From positions 1 to 64,000 of the forward strand of contig VGSF01000004.1 in the NCBI GenBank assembly GCA_016875165.1: a DNA stretch of 64,000 nt, given 5' to 3'. A program made the translations under genes and the position numbers. The stretch comes from Deltaproteobacteria bacterium. GTDB taxonomy: Bacteria > Desulfobacterota > SM23-61. Under the pieces are notes generated by a model. It was not told where the DNA came from. It was given only the letters and a program-made list of their open reading frames with translations, and made no database searches. Within the stretch, counting starts at the first letter, position 1; each line of letters starts with the position of its first letter. Positions 8,033 to 17,232 of this stretch are shown in pieces.

Positions 8033-10666
8033 ATGGTAACGCTTACAATCGATGGCATTCAAGTAACGGTTCCACCCGGCACGATGATTCTGGAGGCGGC
8101 CGCCAAAGCCGGGATTAAAATCCCCACTCTGTGCAACAGCAAGCGCCTTATACCTTTCGGGGCCTGCCGCGTTTGCGTCGTTCAACAGAAAGGCCGCAGA
8201 GGATTGATGCCAGCCTGCTTCAACCCTGTCCGCAATGGGATGGAGATCCTGACCAATACCCCCGATGTCATCAAAGCCCGCAAAATCCAGCTGCAATTGA
8301 TCCTCATCTCCCATCCGCTCGATTGCCCGGTGTGTGATGCCGGGGGGCAGTGCGAGCTGCAGAATCTGGTCTACGAATACGGCGTATCCGAGAATTCTTT
8401 CAAGGGAGAAAAGGCCAACTTGGCCACGGATCATGTCTCCCCGTTTATCGAACGGAACCTGAACCGCTGCATCCTTTGCGGCATGTGCGTCAGGATTTGC
8501 GACGAGGTGGTGGGGGCCAACGAGATTTCCTTTCTTAACCGGGGTTTTAAGATGAAGATCGGCACGGATTTCGACCGGCCGATGAATTGTGAATTCTGCG
8601 GCCAATGTGTGTCCGTATGCCCGGTGGGAGCATTGAACGACCGGATGTTCCTGCACAAAGCCCGACCCTGGGACATAAAAGAAACTCAAACCATCTGCGG
8701 CTACTGCGGGGTAGGCTGTACCCTGACGGTAGGGACGAAAAACGGCCGGATTCTGCGCATGCGCGGAGATGAAAGCCGAGGAGTCAACCAGGGCACTCTC
8801 TGCGTGAAGGGGCGCTTTGGCTGGGAGTATGTCCACAGCCCGGAACGGCTGACTTCTCCCCTGATCAAGAAAAACGGTTCTTTTGTCAAGGCTACCTGGG
8901 AAGAAGCGATCGGTCTGGTGGTTAAGCGCTTAAAAGAAATCAAATCGGAAAAGGGCGGGTCTGCCATAGCCGGCCTGTGCTCTCCCCGCCTTACCAACGA
9001 AGAGCTTTATTCCTATCAGAAACTCATGCGCGGCGTTCTGGGAACGAACCACATAGACCACGCCGGCGGGTACAGTTATGCGGCCCCTCTGGCCCTGAAG
9101 GAATCACTGGGGTATGCCGCCTCGACCAGCTCCATCAACGAGATCCGCAAGGCCGACGTCATCATTGCCCTGCGCTCCGACTTATCCGAAACTCATCCGG
9201 TGATTAAATCCGAGGTGGTCCTTGCTGTGAAGCGCAGGAAGGCCAAACTGATCGTGGTGAACAGCCGAAATATCTATTTAAACAAATTCTCGGCCTTTAA
9301 CCTGCTGGTCAAACCCGGAAGTGAAGTTGCCTTGCTGAACGGCATGATGCAGGCCATCCTTAAGGAAGGCCTGGCCAAAGAAGAATTCATCAGTTCCCGG
9401 ACTGAAGGGATTGAAGCCTTGAAACAGTCCCTCAAAGATTATTCGCCGGAAAAGGTCGAAGCCCTGACGGGTGTTTCCCGGGCCTCCTTTGTTGAAGCAG
9501 CTCGTTTGTTTGCCAAGGCCGCGGCAGGAGTGATCCTGATCTCCACCGGCCAAGCCTCGGAGAAGAAGGACAGAGCCCTGGCCCTGGCGGCCTCGAACCT
9601 AACTTTCCTCACCGGGCAGATCGGGAAAGAAAATTCCGGGATCTTTATTCTGGGAGAAAAAAATAATTCCCAGGGAGCGCTGGATATGGGCGTAACACCC
9701 GGCTGGCTGCCCGGATACGCAAATTTGGGGAGCCCCTCCGAACGGGAGCGGTTCGAGAAGTCGTGGAAACTGTCCATACCGGAACAAGAGGGCATGGGGG
9801 CGCTTTCTATCCTCCAGGCGGCGGAAGAGGGTAAAATTGCCGGATTGTACATTGCCGGGGAAAATCCCCTGGTGGCTTACCCTGATTCATCCCGGACGAA
9901 GAAAGCCCTGGCCGCGGTGGACTTCCTCGTCGTTCAGGATTGTTTTCTTTCGGAGACCGCCTCTTTGGCCCAGGTGGTCCTGCCGGCCGCCTCTTTTGTA
10001 GAGAAGGAAGGGACATTTACCAATGCCGACCGGAGGGTTCAGCAGGTCCGTCCTGTTCTCTCTCCTCCCGGCCAGGCTCGCCCGGACCTGTGGATATTCC
10101 AGCAGCTTTCCAAATCGCTGGGATATAAAGTTAACGACCCATCCGCCAAGGCTGTAATGGATGAAATCAAAAATCTCGTGCCCCTTTACGGGGGAATGGA
10201 TTATGCGCGACTGGATAACCCCCTGGGGCTGCAGTGGCCATGCTCATCGGCAGACCATCCGGGAACGCCTTTCCTTTACGAAAAAGACTTTCCCGCCGGG
10301 AAAGGGAAATTCATCCCGGTTGAATTTGAAGAGGGACCTGTTGAAACAGAATCTCCCTGGTTTTTAATTACGGGCCCGACCATGGTGCATTCCGGGTCTT
10401 TGTCCCTGATGAGCCCTGGATTGACCCGGTTGCAGGGTGAAAGCTACGTACAGGTGCACCCTGAGGACGCCCGCAAGCTTGGCCTGGAAGACAGCCAGAA
10501 GGTCATCCTCAGATCTAAACAGGGCCAGGTAACTGTCAAGACCTTGATTTCCTGGGGCGCTGCTCCGGGTGTTCTATTCGTCCCCGGCCATTTCGGCCAG
10601 GGGGGCGGGAATTATCTGACGGGGCGCGATTTAACTATCACCAAAGTGCAGTTAAAAAAGGTTTAG
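8033..10666 (+). CDS. nuoG: NuoG-like iron-sulfur/molybdopterin-fold subunit
   Basis: The 75-kDa-type subunit that carries electrons from NuoF to NuoI. In order it shows: an N-terminal [2Fe-2S] domain (LCNSKRLIPFGACRVCVV near 35-52); the HPLDCPVCDAGGQCELQ block near 86-102; two ferredoxin clusters (CILCGMCVRIC, CEFCGQCVSVCP); the Fdh-type cluster CGYCGVGC near 223; then a long molybdopterin-oxidoreductase fold with a C-terminal MopB domain. At 877 residues it is close to full-length NuoG. No H-cluster motif is present, so it is not the catalytic subunit of an [FeFe] hydrogenase. Confidence 0.92.
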   Translation: MVTLTIDGIQVTVPPGTMILEAAAKAGIKIPTLCNSKRLIPFGACRVCVVQQKGRRGLMPACFNPVRNGMEILTNTPDVIKARKIQLQLILISHPLDCPVCDAGGQCELQNLVYEYGVSENSFKGEKANLATDHVSPFIERNLNRCILCGMCVRICDEVVGANEISFLNRGFKMKIGTDFDRPMNCEFCGQCVSVCPVGALNDRMFLHKARPWDIKETQTICGYCGVGCTLTVGTKNGRILRMRGDESRGVNQGTLCVKGRFGWEYVHSPERLTSPLIKKNGSFVKATWEEAIGLVVKRLKEIKSEKGGSAIAGLCSPRLTNEELYSYQKLMRGVLGTNHIDHAGGYSYAAPLALKESLGYAASTSSINEIRKADVIIALRSDLSETHPVIKSEVVLAVKRRKAKLIVVNSRNIYLNKFSAFNLLVKPGSEVALLNGMMQAILKEGLAKEEFISSRTEGIEALKQSLKDYSPEKVEALTGVSRASFVEAARLFAKAAAGVILISTGQASEKKDRALALAASNLTFLTGQIGKENSGIFILGEKNNSQGALDMGVTPGWLPGYANLGSPSERERFEKSWKLSIPEQEGMGALSILQAAEEGKIAGLYIAGENPLVAYPDSSRTKKALAAVDFLVVQDCFLSETASLAQVVLPAASFVEKEGTFTNADRRVQQVRPVLSPPGQARPDLWIFQQLSKSLGYKVNDPSAKAVMDEIKNLVPLYGGMDYARLDNPLGLQWPCSSADHPGTPFLYEKDFPAGKGKFIPVEFEEGPVETESPWFLITGPTMVHSGSLSLMSPGLTRLQGESYVQVHPEDARKLGLEDSQKVILRSKQGQVTVKTLISWGAAPGVLFVPGHFGQGGGNYLTGRDLTITKVQLKKV

Positions 10667-10696
10667 CCTCAAACCTCAGCGGAAAGAGGGAAGAAT

Positions 10697-11680
10697 ATGC
10701 TGGCTTTCGTACTCATCGCCATCGTAAAAGTGCTTGTGGTTTTTACGGCCGTGCTTCTCATCGTGGCTTACATGACCTTGATGGAAAGAAAAGTTCTCGG
10801 TCGTATGCAGGTTCGTTTCGGGCCGAACCGCACCGGGCCCTTCGGATTATTACAGCCTATAGCTGACGGGATTAAACTTTTTTTCAAGGAAGACATCATC
10901 GTCCCTCATGCCAACCGCCTCATCTATATCCTGGCCCCCTCCATCATGGTCACTACGGCTTTGGTGAGTTTCGCGGTCATTCCTTTCGGGGACAGTATTA
11001 CCATTCTGGGGCATAAGGTGGATATGGTGGTGGCCGATGTGAACGTGGGTTTGCTTTACCTCTTGGCCATCTCCTCCCTGGGGGTTTATGGATTGGTCAT
11101 GGGCGGGTGGGCTTCCAACAATAAATATTCCCTGTTGGGGTCCATTCGCTCATCGGCGCAGATGATTAGCTATGAACTCTCCCTGGGACTTTCCATCATC
11201 GGGGTGTTGATGATCACGGGATCTTTATCTACGGTGAAGATCGTGGGAGCCCAGTCCCAGGTATGGTTTATCGTTTACCAGCCTCTCGGGTTCCTTATTT
11301 TCCTGATCTCCGCTGTGGCCGAATGTTCCCGCACTCCCTTCGACCTAACGGAGTGTGAAAATGAGCTGGTGGCCGGATACCAGACCGAATACAGCTCGAT
11401 GAAATTCGCTCTTTACTACCTGGCTGAATATGCCCATATTTTGGTGGTCAGTTCTCTGGCCGTTACCCTTTTCTTCGGCGGCTGGCAGGGCCCCTTTTTG
11501 CCGCCGCTGGTCTGGTTCCTGATTAAGGTCTTTTTTTTCATTTTCTTCTTTATCTGGATCCGGGCGACCTTCCCCCGCTTCCGTTACGACCAGCTTATGA
11601 AATTCGGCTGGAAGGTTCTCTTTCCTTTGTCTTTATTGAATATCATGATCACGGGGATAGTAATGTCAGTGATAGGCTGA
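10697..11680 (+). CDS. nuoH: NADH-quinone oxidoreductase subunit H
   Basis: A membrane subunit at the junction with the peripheral arm that forms much of the quinone chamber. The 327-residue protein has about eight helices, with the conserved loop ERKVLGRMQVRFGPNRTGPFG near 30-50 and AECSRTPFDLTECENELVAG near 206-225. RBS GGAAAGAGGGAAGAAT precedes ATG 10697. It starts 30 bp after nuoG. Confidence 0.97.
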   Translation: MLAFVLIAIVKVLVVFTAVLLIVAYMTLMERKVLGRMQVRFGPNRTGPFGLLQPIADGIKLFFKEDIIVPHANRLIYILAPSIMVTTALVSFAVIPFGDSITILGHKVDMVVADVNVGLLYLLAISSLGVYGLVMGGWASNNKYSLLGSIRSSAQMISYELSLGLSIIGVLMITGSLSTVKIVGAQSQVWFIVYQPLGFLIFLISAVAECSRTPFDLTECENELVAGYQTEYSSMKFALYYLAEYAHILVVSSLAVTLFFGGWQGPFLPPLVWFLIKVFFFIFFFIWIRATFPRFRYDQLMKFGWKVLFPLSLLNIMITGIVMSVIG

Positions 11681-11689
11681 GAGGAGTTG

Positions 11690-11885
11690 AAACGAAGGTA
11701 GGGTTTTGAATAAATAAATTCGAGGCACCATCCCGCCAATGCGGGATGAAACAATTTCAAATGACCAAAGTTCAAAAGAGGGAACTTAAGAATGTTTCAG
11801 AAATTTTGAATCTTGAATTTGTTTAATCCCCTGCAGCGGATCGATATTTGGATTTCGGATTTGAGTTTTGCTGTAAGATCGAGGA
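11690..11885. repeat. A/T-rich degenerate repeat between nuoH and nuoI
   Basis: A non-coding insert of about 200 bp in the operon. It carries ATCCCGCCAATGCGGGAT (a small perfect hairpin at about 11731-11748) and AAATTTTGAATCTTGAATTT/GGATTTCGGATTTGAG strings. These recall the TTCGAATTTC-type degenerate repeats at 35925-36105. No gene is seen. Confidence 0.45.
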
Positions 11886-11890
11886 GAACG

Positions 11891-12298
11891 ATGATTATAC
11901 CGTTACTCAAAGGATTAGGATTAACCTTGCGCACCTTCTTCACCCGGCCGGTGACCATCCAGTATCCGGAAGAGAAGATGGTCATGTACCCCCGTTTCCG
12001 CGGCCTGCATGAGCTGACCCGGGATAAAGAAGGCAAAATCATCTGCGTAGCCTGCGAGCTTTGCGCGGCAGTCTGCCCGGCGAATTGCATCCGCGTGGAA
12101 CCGGCTGAAGGACCGACTCACCAGCGCTTTCCCAAGGTCTATGAGATTGACCTCCTGCGCTGTATCTTCTGCGGATTTTGCCAGGAAGCCTGCCCTTACG
12201 AGGCGATTATTCTGCGGGAGAATTACGAAACCGCCAATTACACCCGGAAGGACCTGCTCTACGACCGGGACAAGCTTTTCCACGCTTACCAAAAATAG
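11891..12298 (+). CDS. nuoI: NADH-quinone oxidoreductase subunit I (2[4Fe-4S])
   Basis: A peripheral-arm ferredoxin subunit carrying clusters N6a and N6b. CVACELCAAVCPANC (about 50-64) and CIFCGFCQEACP (about 89-100) supply the eight cysteines. The frame is open further upstream, but ATG 11891 has GAGGAG directly before it and starts the conserved amphipathic helix (TMIIPLLKGLGLTLRTFF), giving 135 residues. nuoJ follows 14 bp later. Confidence 0.95.
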   Translation: MIIPLLKGLGLTLRTFFTRPVTIQYPEEKMVMYPRFRGLHELTRDKEGKIICVACELCAAVCPANCIRVEPAEGPTHQRFPKVYEIDLLRCIFCGFCQEACPYEAIILRENYETANYTRKDLLYDRDKLFHAYQK

Positions 12299-12312
12299 GG
12301 AGGCCCGTGCCC

Positions 12313-12825
12313 ATGTTTGAAACTTTTTTATTTGTTCTGCTGGCTGTGGTGACCACCATTGCGGCCATCCTGGTCATTGTCCAGCGGAACCCCGTGGCCA
12401 GCGTTATCTACCTGATCATCACCCTGTTCTGCCTGGCCGGTATCTACCTCCTGCTGAGCGCCCCATTTATCGCCGTTATCCAGGTTTTGGTCTATGCCGG
12501 GGCCATTATGGTCCTCTTCCTTTTTGTGATCATGCTCCTCAACCTGGAAAAAGAAAAGAAGCTCATTTACCGGAACAGGCTGCAAAAGGTCCTGGGGGTT
12601 TTTCTGGGGGTCGTGCTCCTGGCCCAGATCGGCATGATTTTCAGCTCCGTCCTTCTGGAAGGAAGCAAAGGAAAATTTCCAGCGGAGAAGGTTGCGGCCC
12701 TGGGCAACACCGAAGTGATAGCCCGGCTGCTCTTCACCGATTTTCTATTGCCCTTTGAAATTATTTCGGTCCTTCTGCTGGTGGCCATTGTTGGAGCCAT
12801 CGTTCTGGCCAAGAAACAGATTTGA
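12313..12825 (+). CDS. nuoJ: NADH-quinone oxidoreductase subunit J
   Basis: A membrane subunit of the proton-translocating arm. The 170-residue protein has five hydrophobic helices, with the conserved VLVYAGAIMVLFLFVIMLLN region near 55-74 that includes the pi-bulge helix of ND6-type subunits. ATG 12313 is preceded by GGGAGGCCCGTGCCC; the open frame extends upstream antisense to nothing useful and overlaps nuoI, so it was trimmed. Confidence 0.94.
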   Translation: MFETFLFVLLAVVTTIAAILVIVQRNPVASVIYLIITLFCLAGIYLLLSAPFIAVIQVLVYAGAIMVLFLFVIMLLNLEKEKKLIYRNRLQKVLGVFLGVVLLAQIGMIFSSVLLEGSKGKFPAEKVAALGNTEVIARLLFTDFLLPFEIISVLLLVAIVGAIVLAKKQI

Positions 12826-12833
12826 TAAATACA

Positions 12834-12864
12834 GAGGTCAGAGGTCAGAGGTCAGAGGTCAGAA
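12834..12864 (+). repeat. Tandem AGAGGTC heptamers between nuoJ and nuoK
   Basis: Four consecutive copies of a 7-bp unit (AGAGGTC) immediately follow the nuoJ stop, before the nuoK ribosome-binding site. Tandem heptamers of this type can vary in copy number by slippage. No coding role is apparent. Confidence 0.8.
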
Positions 12865-12915
12865 GAAAAACAATTAATTGCATTTATTCTGGATTCTTTT
12901 TTAGAGGAGTTAAAC

Positions 12916-13218
12916 ATGGTTTCTTTATCCAGTTATTTGATTTTGAGCGCCATTCTCTTCAGTGTGGGGGTGGTGGGATTTTTGCTCCGGCGAAACACTA
13001 TCGTTATTTTCATGTCCATCGAACTTATGCTCAATGCAGCCAACCTGGCTTTCGTGGCCTTCGCCCGTTTTCTGGATTCCATGGACGGCCAGGTCTTTGT
13101 CTTTTTTGTCATGGCCGTGGCTGCGGCCGAGGCCGTGGTCGGTCTGGCCATCATCATGGCCATGTACCGCGCCAAAGAGAACGTCAATGCCGATGAAATG
13201 AATTTGATGAAATGGTAA
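12916..13218 (+). CDS. nuoK: NADH-quinone oxidoreductase subunit K
   Basis: A small membrane subunit (100 residues, three helices) of the antiporter-like arm. The sequence holds the conserved [15 protein letters not shown] helix with its membrane Glu (about residue 36), and [12 protein letters not shown] with the second Glu (about 72), both used in proton transfer. RBS AGAGGAG lies seven bases before the ATG. Confidence 0.96.
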   Translation: MVSLSSYLILSAILFSVGVVGFLLRRNTIVIFMSIELMLNAANLAFVAFARFLDSMDGQVFVFFVMAVAAAEAVVGLAIIMAMYRAKENVNADEMNLMKW

Positions 13219-13222
13219 GAAT

Positions 13223-13377
13223 GATCATCTCGTAAAAAGTCAAAATTGGGATGGCAAAGTAAAAAGCTCCATATGCAAGGCGCGCAAATACTGAGGAGTG
13301 AGGCGTACTTAGAGGTACGCCGCAACGACCAAGGATGCAGCGCAACGCCGCAGATGGACTTTTTACGAAGCCATCAA
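13223..13377. repeat. TIR1 element (CTCGTAAAAAGTC ends), GCGTAC-type core
   Basis: GATCATCTCGTAAAAAGTC at the left faces GACTTTTTACGAAGCCATC at the right. The core (GGCGTACTTAGAGGTACGCC palindrome plus GCGCAACGCCGCAG) is unlike the cores of the seven other elements sharing these ends. It lies in the nuoK-nuoL gap. Confidence 0.8.
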
Positions 13378-13500
13378 GAATAGAATACAGAATACAGGAG
13401 TCAGAAGTCAGGAGAAAGAATTCGAGGAAAATACCGGATTTTTTTATGCTGAATTATAAGTTCTGAATTCTGGATTCTGTTTCCACAAGGAGATTTTATA

Positions 13501-15432
13501 ATGCTGGACTATGTGGGGTTGATTCCGTTATTCCCGGCAATTGGGTTTGCCATTAACCTTTTCTTCGGAAGGCGGATGCCCAAAGGAGCGGTGGGTTTTA
13601 TCGCCTGCGCGGCCATCGGCCTTTCTTTCCTGGTTTCCCTCCTGGTCTTTGGCGACCTGCTAAAATTGGCGCCAGCCAATCGTTCCGTGGAAAAAATCCT
13701 TTACACCTGGATCCATTCAGGCGAATTTCAGGCCAACATCGGATTCCTGGTCGATCCTCTCTCCATCGTCATGATGCTGGTGGTCTCCGGCGTCTCCTTC
13801 ATCATTCACGTTTACTCCCACGGCTACATGCATGATGACCGGGACTTCCCCCGTTATTTCGCCTATTTGAACCTCTTCGTCTTTTTCATGCTCATCCTGG
13901 TCTCCGCCAACAATTTTCTCCTGATGTTCGTAGGCTGGGAAGGGGTGGGCCTCTGTTCCTACTTCCTGATCGGATTCTGGTACGAAAAAAAATCAGCCTC
14001 GGACGCCGGCAACAAGGCTTTCATCGTCAACCGCATCGGCGATTACGGATTCCTTCTGGCCATCTTCCTTATTTTCGTGACCTTCGGGACCATTGATTTC
14101 AAGGCAGTTTTTGCCGCGGCGCCGGAAAAATTGGCCATCGGCAGCGGGATTATCACTCTGATCACTCTCCTCCTCTTTATGGGGGCCACCGGCAAATCGG
14201 CCCAGATTCCTCTCTACACCTGGCTGCCCGACGCCATGGAGGGCCCGACGCCGGTCAGCGCCCTGATCCACGCCGCCACCATGGTTACTGCCGGGGTTTA
14301 CATGGTGGCCCGCTGCAACCTGCTCTTCCTCATGGCCCCGACTTCTATTTTGGTGGTAGCCGTAATCGGCGCGGCCACGGCCATCTTTGCCGCTTCCATC
14401 GGCCTGGCCCAGAATGACATCAAGAGGGTCCTGGCTTATTCCACCATCAGTCAGTTAGGGTACATGTTCCTGGCCTGCGGCGTAGGGGCCTTTACTGCCG
14501 GCATCTTCCACCTGATGACCCATGCATTCTTCAAAGCCCTGCTCTTTTTAGGGGCGGGCAGCGTGATGCATGCCCTGGCCGGGGAGCTGGACATGCGCAA
14601 AATGGGAGCGCTGAAACCCCACATGCCCCGCACCTACTGGACTTTTTTGATCGCCACCCTGGCCATCTCGGGGATTTTCCCTTTTGCCGGGTTTTTCTCC
14701 AAAGATGAAATCTTGTGGAAGGCCCTGACCGAAGGCGGCCTGGGCTTCTGGCTGATAGGCGCTATCGCCGCCTTCATGACCGCCACTTACATGTTCCGGG
14801 CCGTGTTTATGACCTTCCATGGCCAGTCCCGGGTTAATCATCATGTGGCCCATCATCTCCATGAATCTCCAGGAATGATGACCGTACCCCTGATTATCCT
14901 GGCCGTCCTCTCCGTTATCGGCGGGTTCATCGGCATCCCCATCATCGAGGGCTGGAATAAATTCAACGAATTTCTCTCCCCGGTCTTCAGCCTGCCGGCT
15001 GCCCTCGCGGCCGCCAAAGCATCGGAGGCCGGCCATCATGCCGTAAGTTTCGAAGTAGCCATGATGCTTATTTCCATGGTTATTGCCGGCCTGGGCATCC
15101 TCCTGGCCTACCGGTTGTACATTAAAAACCCGCGTCTGCCGGACCGCCTGGCCGAGAGATACAAAGCCCCTTATGAATTGATTGCTAATAAATACTGGGT
15201 GGACGAAATCTACAATTTCTTTTTTGTCGGCCCCCTTATCCGTTTCTCCGTCTTCCTCTGGAGGATTTTTGACGACATTCTGGTGGACGGCACGGTGAAC
15301 GGCGTGGCCGCGATTGTTCGCGGCGGAAGCGAGATCTTTAAACGTTTGCAGACCGGTTACGTGCAAAATTATGCCCTTTCCATCCTGGTGGGTGTTGTTT
15401 TCATAATCGGGTATTTTGTTTTTGGTAAATAA
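13501..15432 (+). CDS. nuoL: NADH-quinone oxidoreductase subunit L
   Basis: The distal antiporter-like subunit of the proton-pumping arm. Its 643 residues form some 16 helices. Visible signatures are NNFLLMFVGWEGVGLCSYFLIGFW (family Glu near 149), the broken-helix Lys region TGKSAQIPLYTWLPDAMEGPTPVSALIHAAT near 225-255, and the long C-terminal lateral helix. RBS AAGGAG precedes ATG 13501. The 280-bp gap to nuoK is filled by repeat elements. Confidence 0.97.
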   Translation: MLDYVGLIPLFPAIGFAINLFFGRRMPKGAVGFIACAAIGLSFLVSLLVFGDLLKLAPANRSVEKILYTWIHSGEFQANIGFLVDPLSIVMMLVVSGVSFIIHVYSHGYMHDDRDFPRYFAYLNLFVFFMLILVSANNFLLMFVGWEGVGLCSYFLIGFWYEKKSASDAGNKAFIVNRIGDYGFLLAIFLIFVTFGTIDFKAVFAAAPEKLAIGSGIITLITLLLFMGATGKSAQIPLYTWLPDAMEGPTPVSALIHAATMVTAGVYMVARCNLLFLMAPTSILVVAVIGAATAIFAASIGLAQNDIKRVLAYSTISQLGYMFLACGVGAFTAGIFHLMTHAFFKALLFLGAGSVMHALAGELDMRKMGALKPHMPRTYWTFLIATLAISGIFPFAGFFSKDEILWKALTEGGLGFWLIGAIAAFMTATYMFRAVFMTFHGQSRVNHHVAHHLHESPGMMTVPLIILAVLSVIGGFIGIPIIEGWNKFNEFLSPVFSLPAALAAAKASEAGHHAVSFEVAMMLISMVIAGLGILLAYRLYIKNPRLPDRLAERYKAPYELIANKYWVDEIYNFFFVGPLIRFSVFLWRIFDDILVDGTVNGVAAIVRGGSEIFKRLQTGYVQNYALSILVGVVFIIGYFVFGK

Positions 15433-15535
15433 GCAAACAGCGATCAGCTTTCAGCAAAAACAAAAAACGAAAGAGGTCATCATTTATTGCTGATTGCCGA
15501 ACGCTGATCGCTGACAGCTTTTTACGGAAGGAGCT
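15433..15535. repeat. Inverted repeat GCGATCAGC...GCTGATCGC in the nuoL-nuoM gap
   Basis: AACAGCGATCAGCTTTCAGC on the left side is mirrored by AACGCTGATCGCTGACAGCTTT on the right, with an A-rich centre. A fragment of the same type (CAACGGTCAGCTTTCAGC) occurs at 54239-54256. It is non-coding. Confidence 0.55.
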
Positions 15536-15541
15536 TGGTTG

Positions 15542-17104
15542 ATGAGCCAGATGGATTTTCCCTTACTCACCTGGGTCACTTTCTTTCCCCTCCTCGGAGC
15601 GGCGATCCTGCTTTTCTTGAATAAAGAGAAGAAGGAAACCATCCGCTTAGTCACGCTCATCGTGACTCTCCTGGAATTCGCCTTCTCCTTACCCCTGTTC
15701 TTCCAGTTCCGGCTGGATACGCCGGCCATGCAGTTTGTGGAGAAGGTCCCCTGGATCCCGGAGTATGGGATAAGTTATTTCCTGGGGATTGACGGAATTA
15801 GTTTATTCCTGGTTTTGCTGACCACCTTTTTTACTCTGATCTCGGTCATCTATTGCTGGAACGACATCCAGGACAAGGTGAAAGAGTTTATGATCTGTCT
15901 CCTCTTCCTGGAAACGGGCATGATCGGGGTCTTTGTGGCCCTGGATATTTTCCTGTTTTACGTCTTCTGGGAAGTGATGCTCATCCCCATGTATTTGCTG
16001 ATCGGCGTCTGGGGAAACCCCAAGCGCCGCATCTACGCCGCAGTAAAGTTCTTCATCTACACCATGGTCGGAAGCGTGCTGATGCTCGTGGCCATTTTGG
16101 TTCTCTATTTCCAGAACGGGGCGGCCACCGGGATTTACACCTTCGACCTGCTGGAGCTTTACAAGCTACAGGTCCCCCTAAGCGTGCAGTTCTGGTTGTT
16201 CCTGGCTTTCGGCCTGGCTTTTGCCATCAAAGTTCCCATGTTTCCCTTTCATACCTGGTTACCCGATGCTCATACCGAAGCTCCCACGGTAGGATCAGTT
16301 CTCCTGGCCGCGGTTTTATTGAAGATGGGCACCTACGGCTTCCTCAGGTTCAGCATCCCCCTCTTCCCTCATGCCTCCTACCAGTTAGGGCCCCTGGTCT
16401 CCATCCTGGCCATCATCGGTATTATTTACGGAGCCCTGGTCTGCTTAGTGCAGAAGGATCTGAAAAGACTGATCGCCTTCTCTTCGGTTTCCCACTTGGG
16501 ATTCGTCATGCTCGGTATCTTCGCCCTGAACCAGCAGGGAATTGAGGGTGGAATTCTGCAGATGCTCAACCACGGATTTTCTACGGGCGCTCTCTTCCTG
16601 ATCGTAGGGATGATTTACGAACGCCGGCATACCCGTATGATCGAGGACTTCGGCGGTCTCTGGAAACAGATGCCAGTTTTTGCGGCCTTCTTTATGGTGG
16701 TCACCCTTTCTTCCATCGGGCTTCCCGGACTGAACGGGTTCGTTGGCGAATTTTTGATCCTGGTCGGAACCTTCAAAGCCAACAGGGTATTCGCCGTGGT
16801 GGCAGCCACCGGAATCATCCTGGCGGCGGCCTACATGCTCTGGATGTACCAGCGGGTGATGTTTGGAGAGCTGACCAAAGCGGAGAACAAAGTCCTCAAG
16901 GATCTTTCGGCGCGGGAAGTGCTGGTCCTTAGCTTCATAACGTTATTTATCTTCTGGATCGGCGTCTACCCCCAGACCTTCCTCAGCCGCATGGAGCCTA
17001 CAGTAAAAGGTTATTTAACCCAGGTCAATGCTAAATACCAGGCCGGCCTGAAGCTTCCGGAAGGAGAAAAGGTCCGCGTCGTACAGGTGGAGGCCAAAAA
17101 ATAA
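15542..17104 (+). CDS. nuoM: NADH-quinone oxidoreductase subunit M
   Basis: A central antiporter-like membrane subunit of 520 residues and about 14 helices. [20 protein letters not shown] near 140 carries the conserved Glu, and [20 protein letters not shown] near 231 carries the conserved Lys. A TTG in frame at 15539 directly precedes ATG 15542; the latter is better placed behind GGAAGGAG. nuoN follows after a repeat-bearing gap of 128 bp. Confidence 0.97.
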   Translation: MSQMDFPLLTWVTFFPLLGAAILLFLNKEKKETIRLVTLIVTLLEFAFSLPLFFQFRLDTPAMQFVEKVPWIPEYGISYFLGIDGISLFLVLLTTFFTLISVIYCWNDIQDKVKEFMICLLFLETGMIGVFVALDIFLFYVFWEVMLIPMYLLIGVWGNPKRRIYAAVKFFIYTMVGSVLMLVAILVLYFQNGAATGIYTFDLLELYKLQVPLSVQFWLFLAFGLAFAIKVPMFPFHTWLPDAHTEAPTVGSVLLAAVLLKMGTYGFLRFSIPLFPHASYQLGPLVSILAIIGIIYGALVCLVQKDLKRLIAFSSVSHLGFVMLGIFALNQQGIEGGILQMLNHGFSTGALFLIVGMIYERRHTRMIEDFGGLWKQMPVFAAFFMVVTLSSIGLPGLNGFVGEFLILVGTFKANRVFAVVAATGIILAAAYMLWMYQRVMFGELTKAENKVLKDLSAREVLVLSFITLFIFWIGVYPQTFLSRMEPTVKGYLTQVNAKYQAGLKLPEGEKVRVVQVEAKK

Positions 17105-17109
17105 GCCAA

Positions 17110-17210
17110 GACAAGATTTGAAAAACAGAAATCAGAATTTAGGAGATAGAAGGAGCTAAAATTCTCTCATCTCTTCTGAACGCTGACTTCTGGATTCTGA
17201 CCCCTTTATT
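17110..17210. repeat. Inverted repeat of CAGAATC/GATTCTG strings in the nuoM-nuoN gap
   Basis: AAACAGAAATCAGAATTTAGGAG on the left is loosely mirrored by CTGACTTCTGGATTCTGACC on the right. The same vocabulary (CAGAATACAGGAGTCAGAAG ... TCTGAATTCTGGATTCTG) occurs at 13384-13480 before nuoL. It is non-coding. Confidence 0.45.
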
Positions 17211-17232
17211 TTGATTTTCCGGAGGAATATTC

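Noticed and set aside
8033-10666. NuoG as a catalytic [FeFe] hydrogenase or formate dehydrogenase
   Set aside because: No H-cluster motif is visible, and the position, length and flanking nuo genes fit NuoG. The Fdh-like CGYCGVGC cluster is normal for NuoG.
12834-12864. AGAGGTC heptamers as an operator array
   Set aside because: They directly follow the nuoJ stop within an operon, far from any promoter; a simple tandem repeat is the plainer reading.
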